Shown here piece after piece: positions 63,731 to 64,000 of a DNA stretch of 64,000 bases. The notes beneath the pieces are model-generated. The model searched no databases. It saw only the letters and a list, made by a program, of their open reading frames with translations, and was not told the DNA's origin. The DNA is from Apricaphanius iberus (Eukaryota; Chordata; Actinopteri; Cyprinodontiformes; Aphaniidae): positions 426,001 to 490,000 of the forward strand of contig JAPXFQ010001349.1 in the NCBI GenBank assembly GCA_028564705.1. The letters run 5' to 3'. How positions within the stretch are numbered: the first letter of the stretch is position 1; every line of letters starts with the position of its first letter. Position numbers and translations under genes: made by a program.

Positions 63731-64000
63731 TTATAACTTAGTTTCTTTAGTTTGGGAGATAAGCTCTTTTTCCACAGTTTTAGCTTCATTCTCTCTTCTC
63801 CTGTTTGAATAAAAACAATAAGCGACAATTAGAAAACAATCTTTTTTTTTTTTTAAATCAATAGCTTGCAAGTATTATTGTAACAGCAGTAGCAGTGTAA
63901 TAAATGTGATCCTATGACAACTGACTGTATTTAAAGCAGCTTTCCTTTGAGACAATTAAGAAAAAGTTTAGACTCACCTGCAGATATGCTGCATTTGAGG
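63731..64000 (-). CDS. Second OCTN-type solute carrier, 3' end (partial at right edge)
   Basis: Two minus-strand coding pieces: 63978-64000, reading PQMQHIC plus two bases and followed by a good donor (CTGCAG then GTGAGT), and 63731-63800, which follows a pyrimidine-rich acceptor ending CAG. Joined, they read PQMQHICRRRENEAKTVEKE and end LISQTKETKL with stop TAA at 63731-63733. The pattern of a short cytoplasmic tail after a PETL.QMQ-like segment matches the end of OCTN (SLC22A4/A5) proteins, and the gene lies in the same orientation directly upstream of the gutted slc22 copy, so a tandem pair is likely. Too little is in the window to name the paralog; it depends mainly on position and weak motif similarity. 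Confidence 0.6.

Overview
The window is vertebrate, almost certainly teleost, nuclear DNA. It has small exons with canonical GT/AG splice sites, AT-rich non-coding DNA, many microsatellites, and a repeat set typical of fish: Tc1-like, PIF/Harbinger and hAT-like DNA transposons, plus L2- and Rex1-like LINEs. I see no operons, CRISPR arrays, tRNA or rRNA.

Only the two ends carry recognisable host genes. The left end (1-1536, plus strand) holds the last seven coding segments of an interferon regulatory factor 1 gene (irf1), entered inside its DNA-binding domain. The right end holds minus-strand genes of the organic cation/carnitine transporter (OCTN, SLC22A4/SLC22A5) family. One copy at 54175-57965 keeps only an exon-1-like piece and the last three exons. 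The 3' end of a second copy starts at 63731 and runs off the right edge. The order irf1 then slc22, facing each other tail to tail, matches the mammalian IRF1-SLC22A5 arrangement and supports both identifications.

The roughly 52 kb between them shows no gene I can defend and many mobile elements. In order these are a MITE with long inverted ends (2.85-3.85 kb); an L2 3' tail (4.9-5.4 kb); a composite Harbinger element (6.1-7.4 kb); a Rex1-like LINE relic (7.7-9.2 kb); a Tc1 relic (15.4-16.2 kb); and a second Tc1 relic (16.4-18.1 kb) interrupted by a 644-bp insertion flanked by TTAA. Then come an apparently intact Tc1-type transposon with DD38E spacing (25.8-27.4 kb); smaller LINE and Tc1 relics (33.1 and 35.0 kb); a short retroposed insertion with a 13-bp target duplication (41.3-41.4 kb); and an unusually GC-rich block (43.87-45.56 kb). 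A LINE relic (49.1 kb), an L2 copy with a 763-codon reverse transcriptase frame (49.6-53.1 kb) and a decayed Tc1 with both ends (60.8-62.4 kb) complete the series. Long stretches between them (about 18-25.8, 27.5-34.8 and 36-43 kb) are AT-rich and apparently non-coding.

The points most worth a second look are the gutted slc22 copy, the intact DD38E transposon, the TTAA-flanked nested insertion and the GC-rich block. I found no convincing new biological system. All identifications were made by eye, without database searches.
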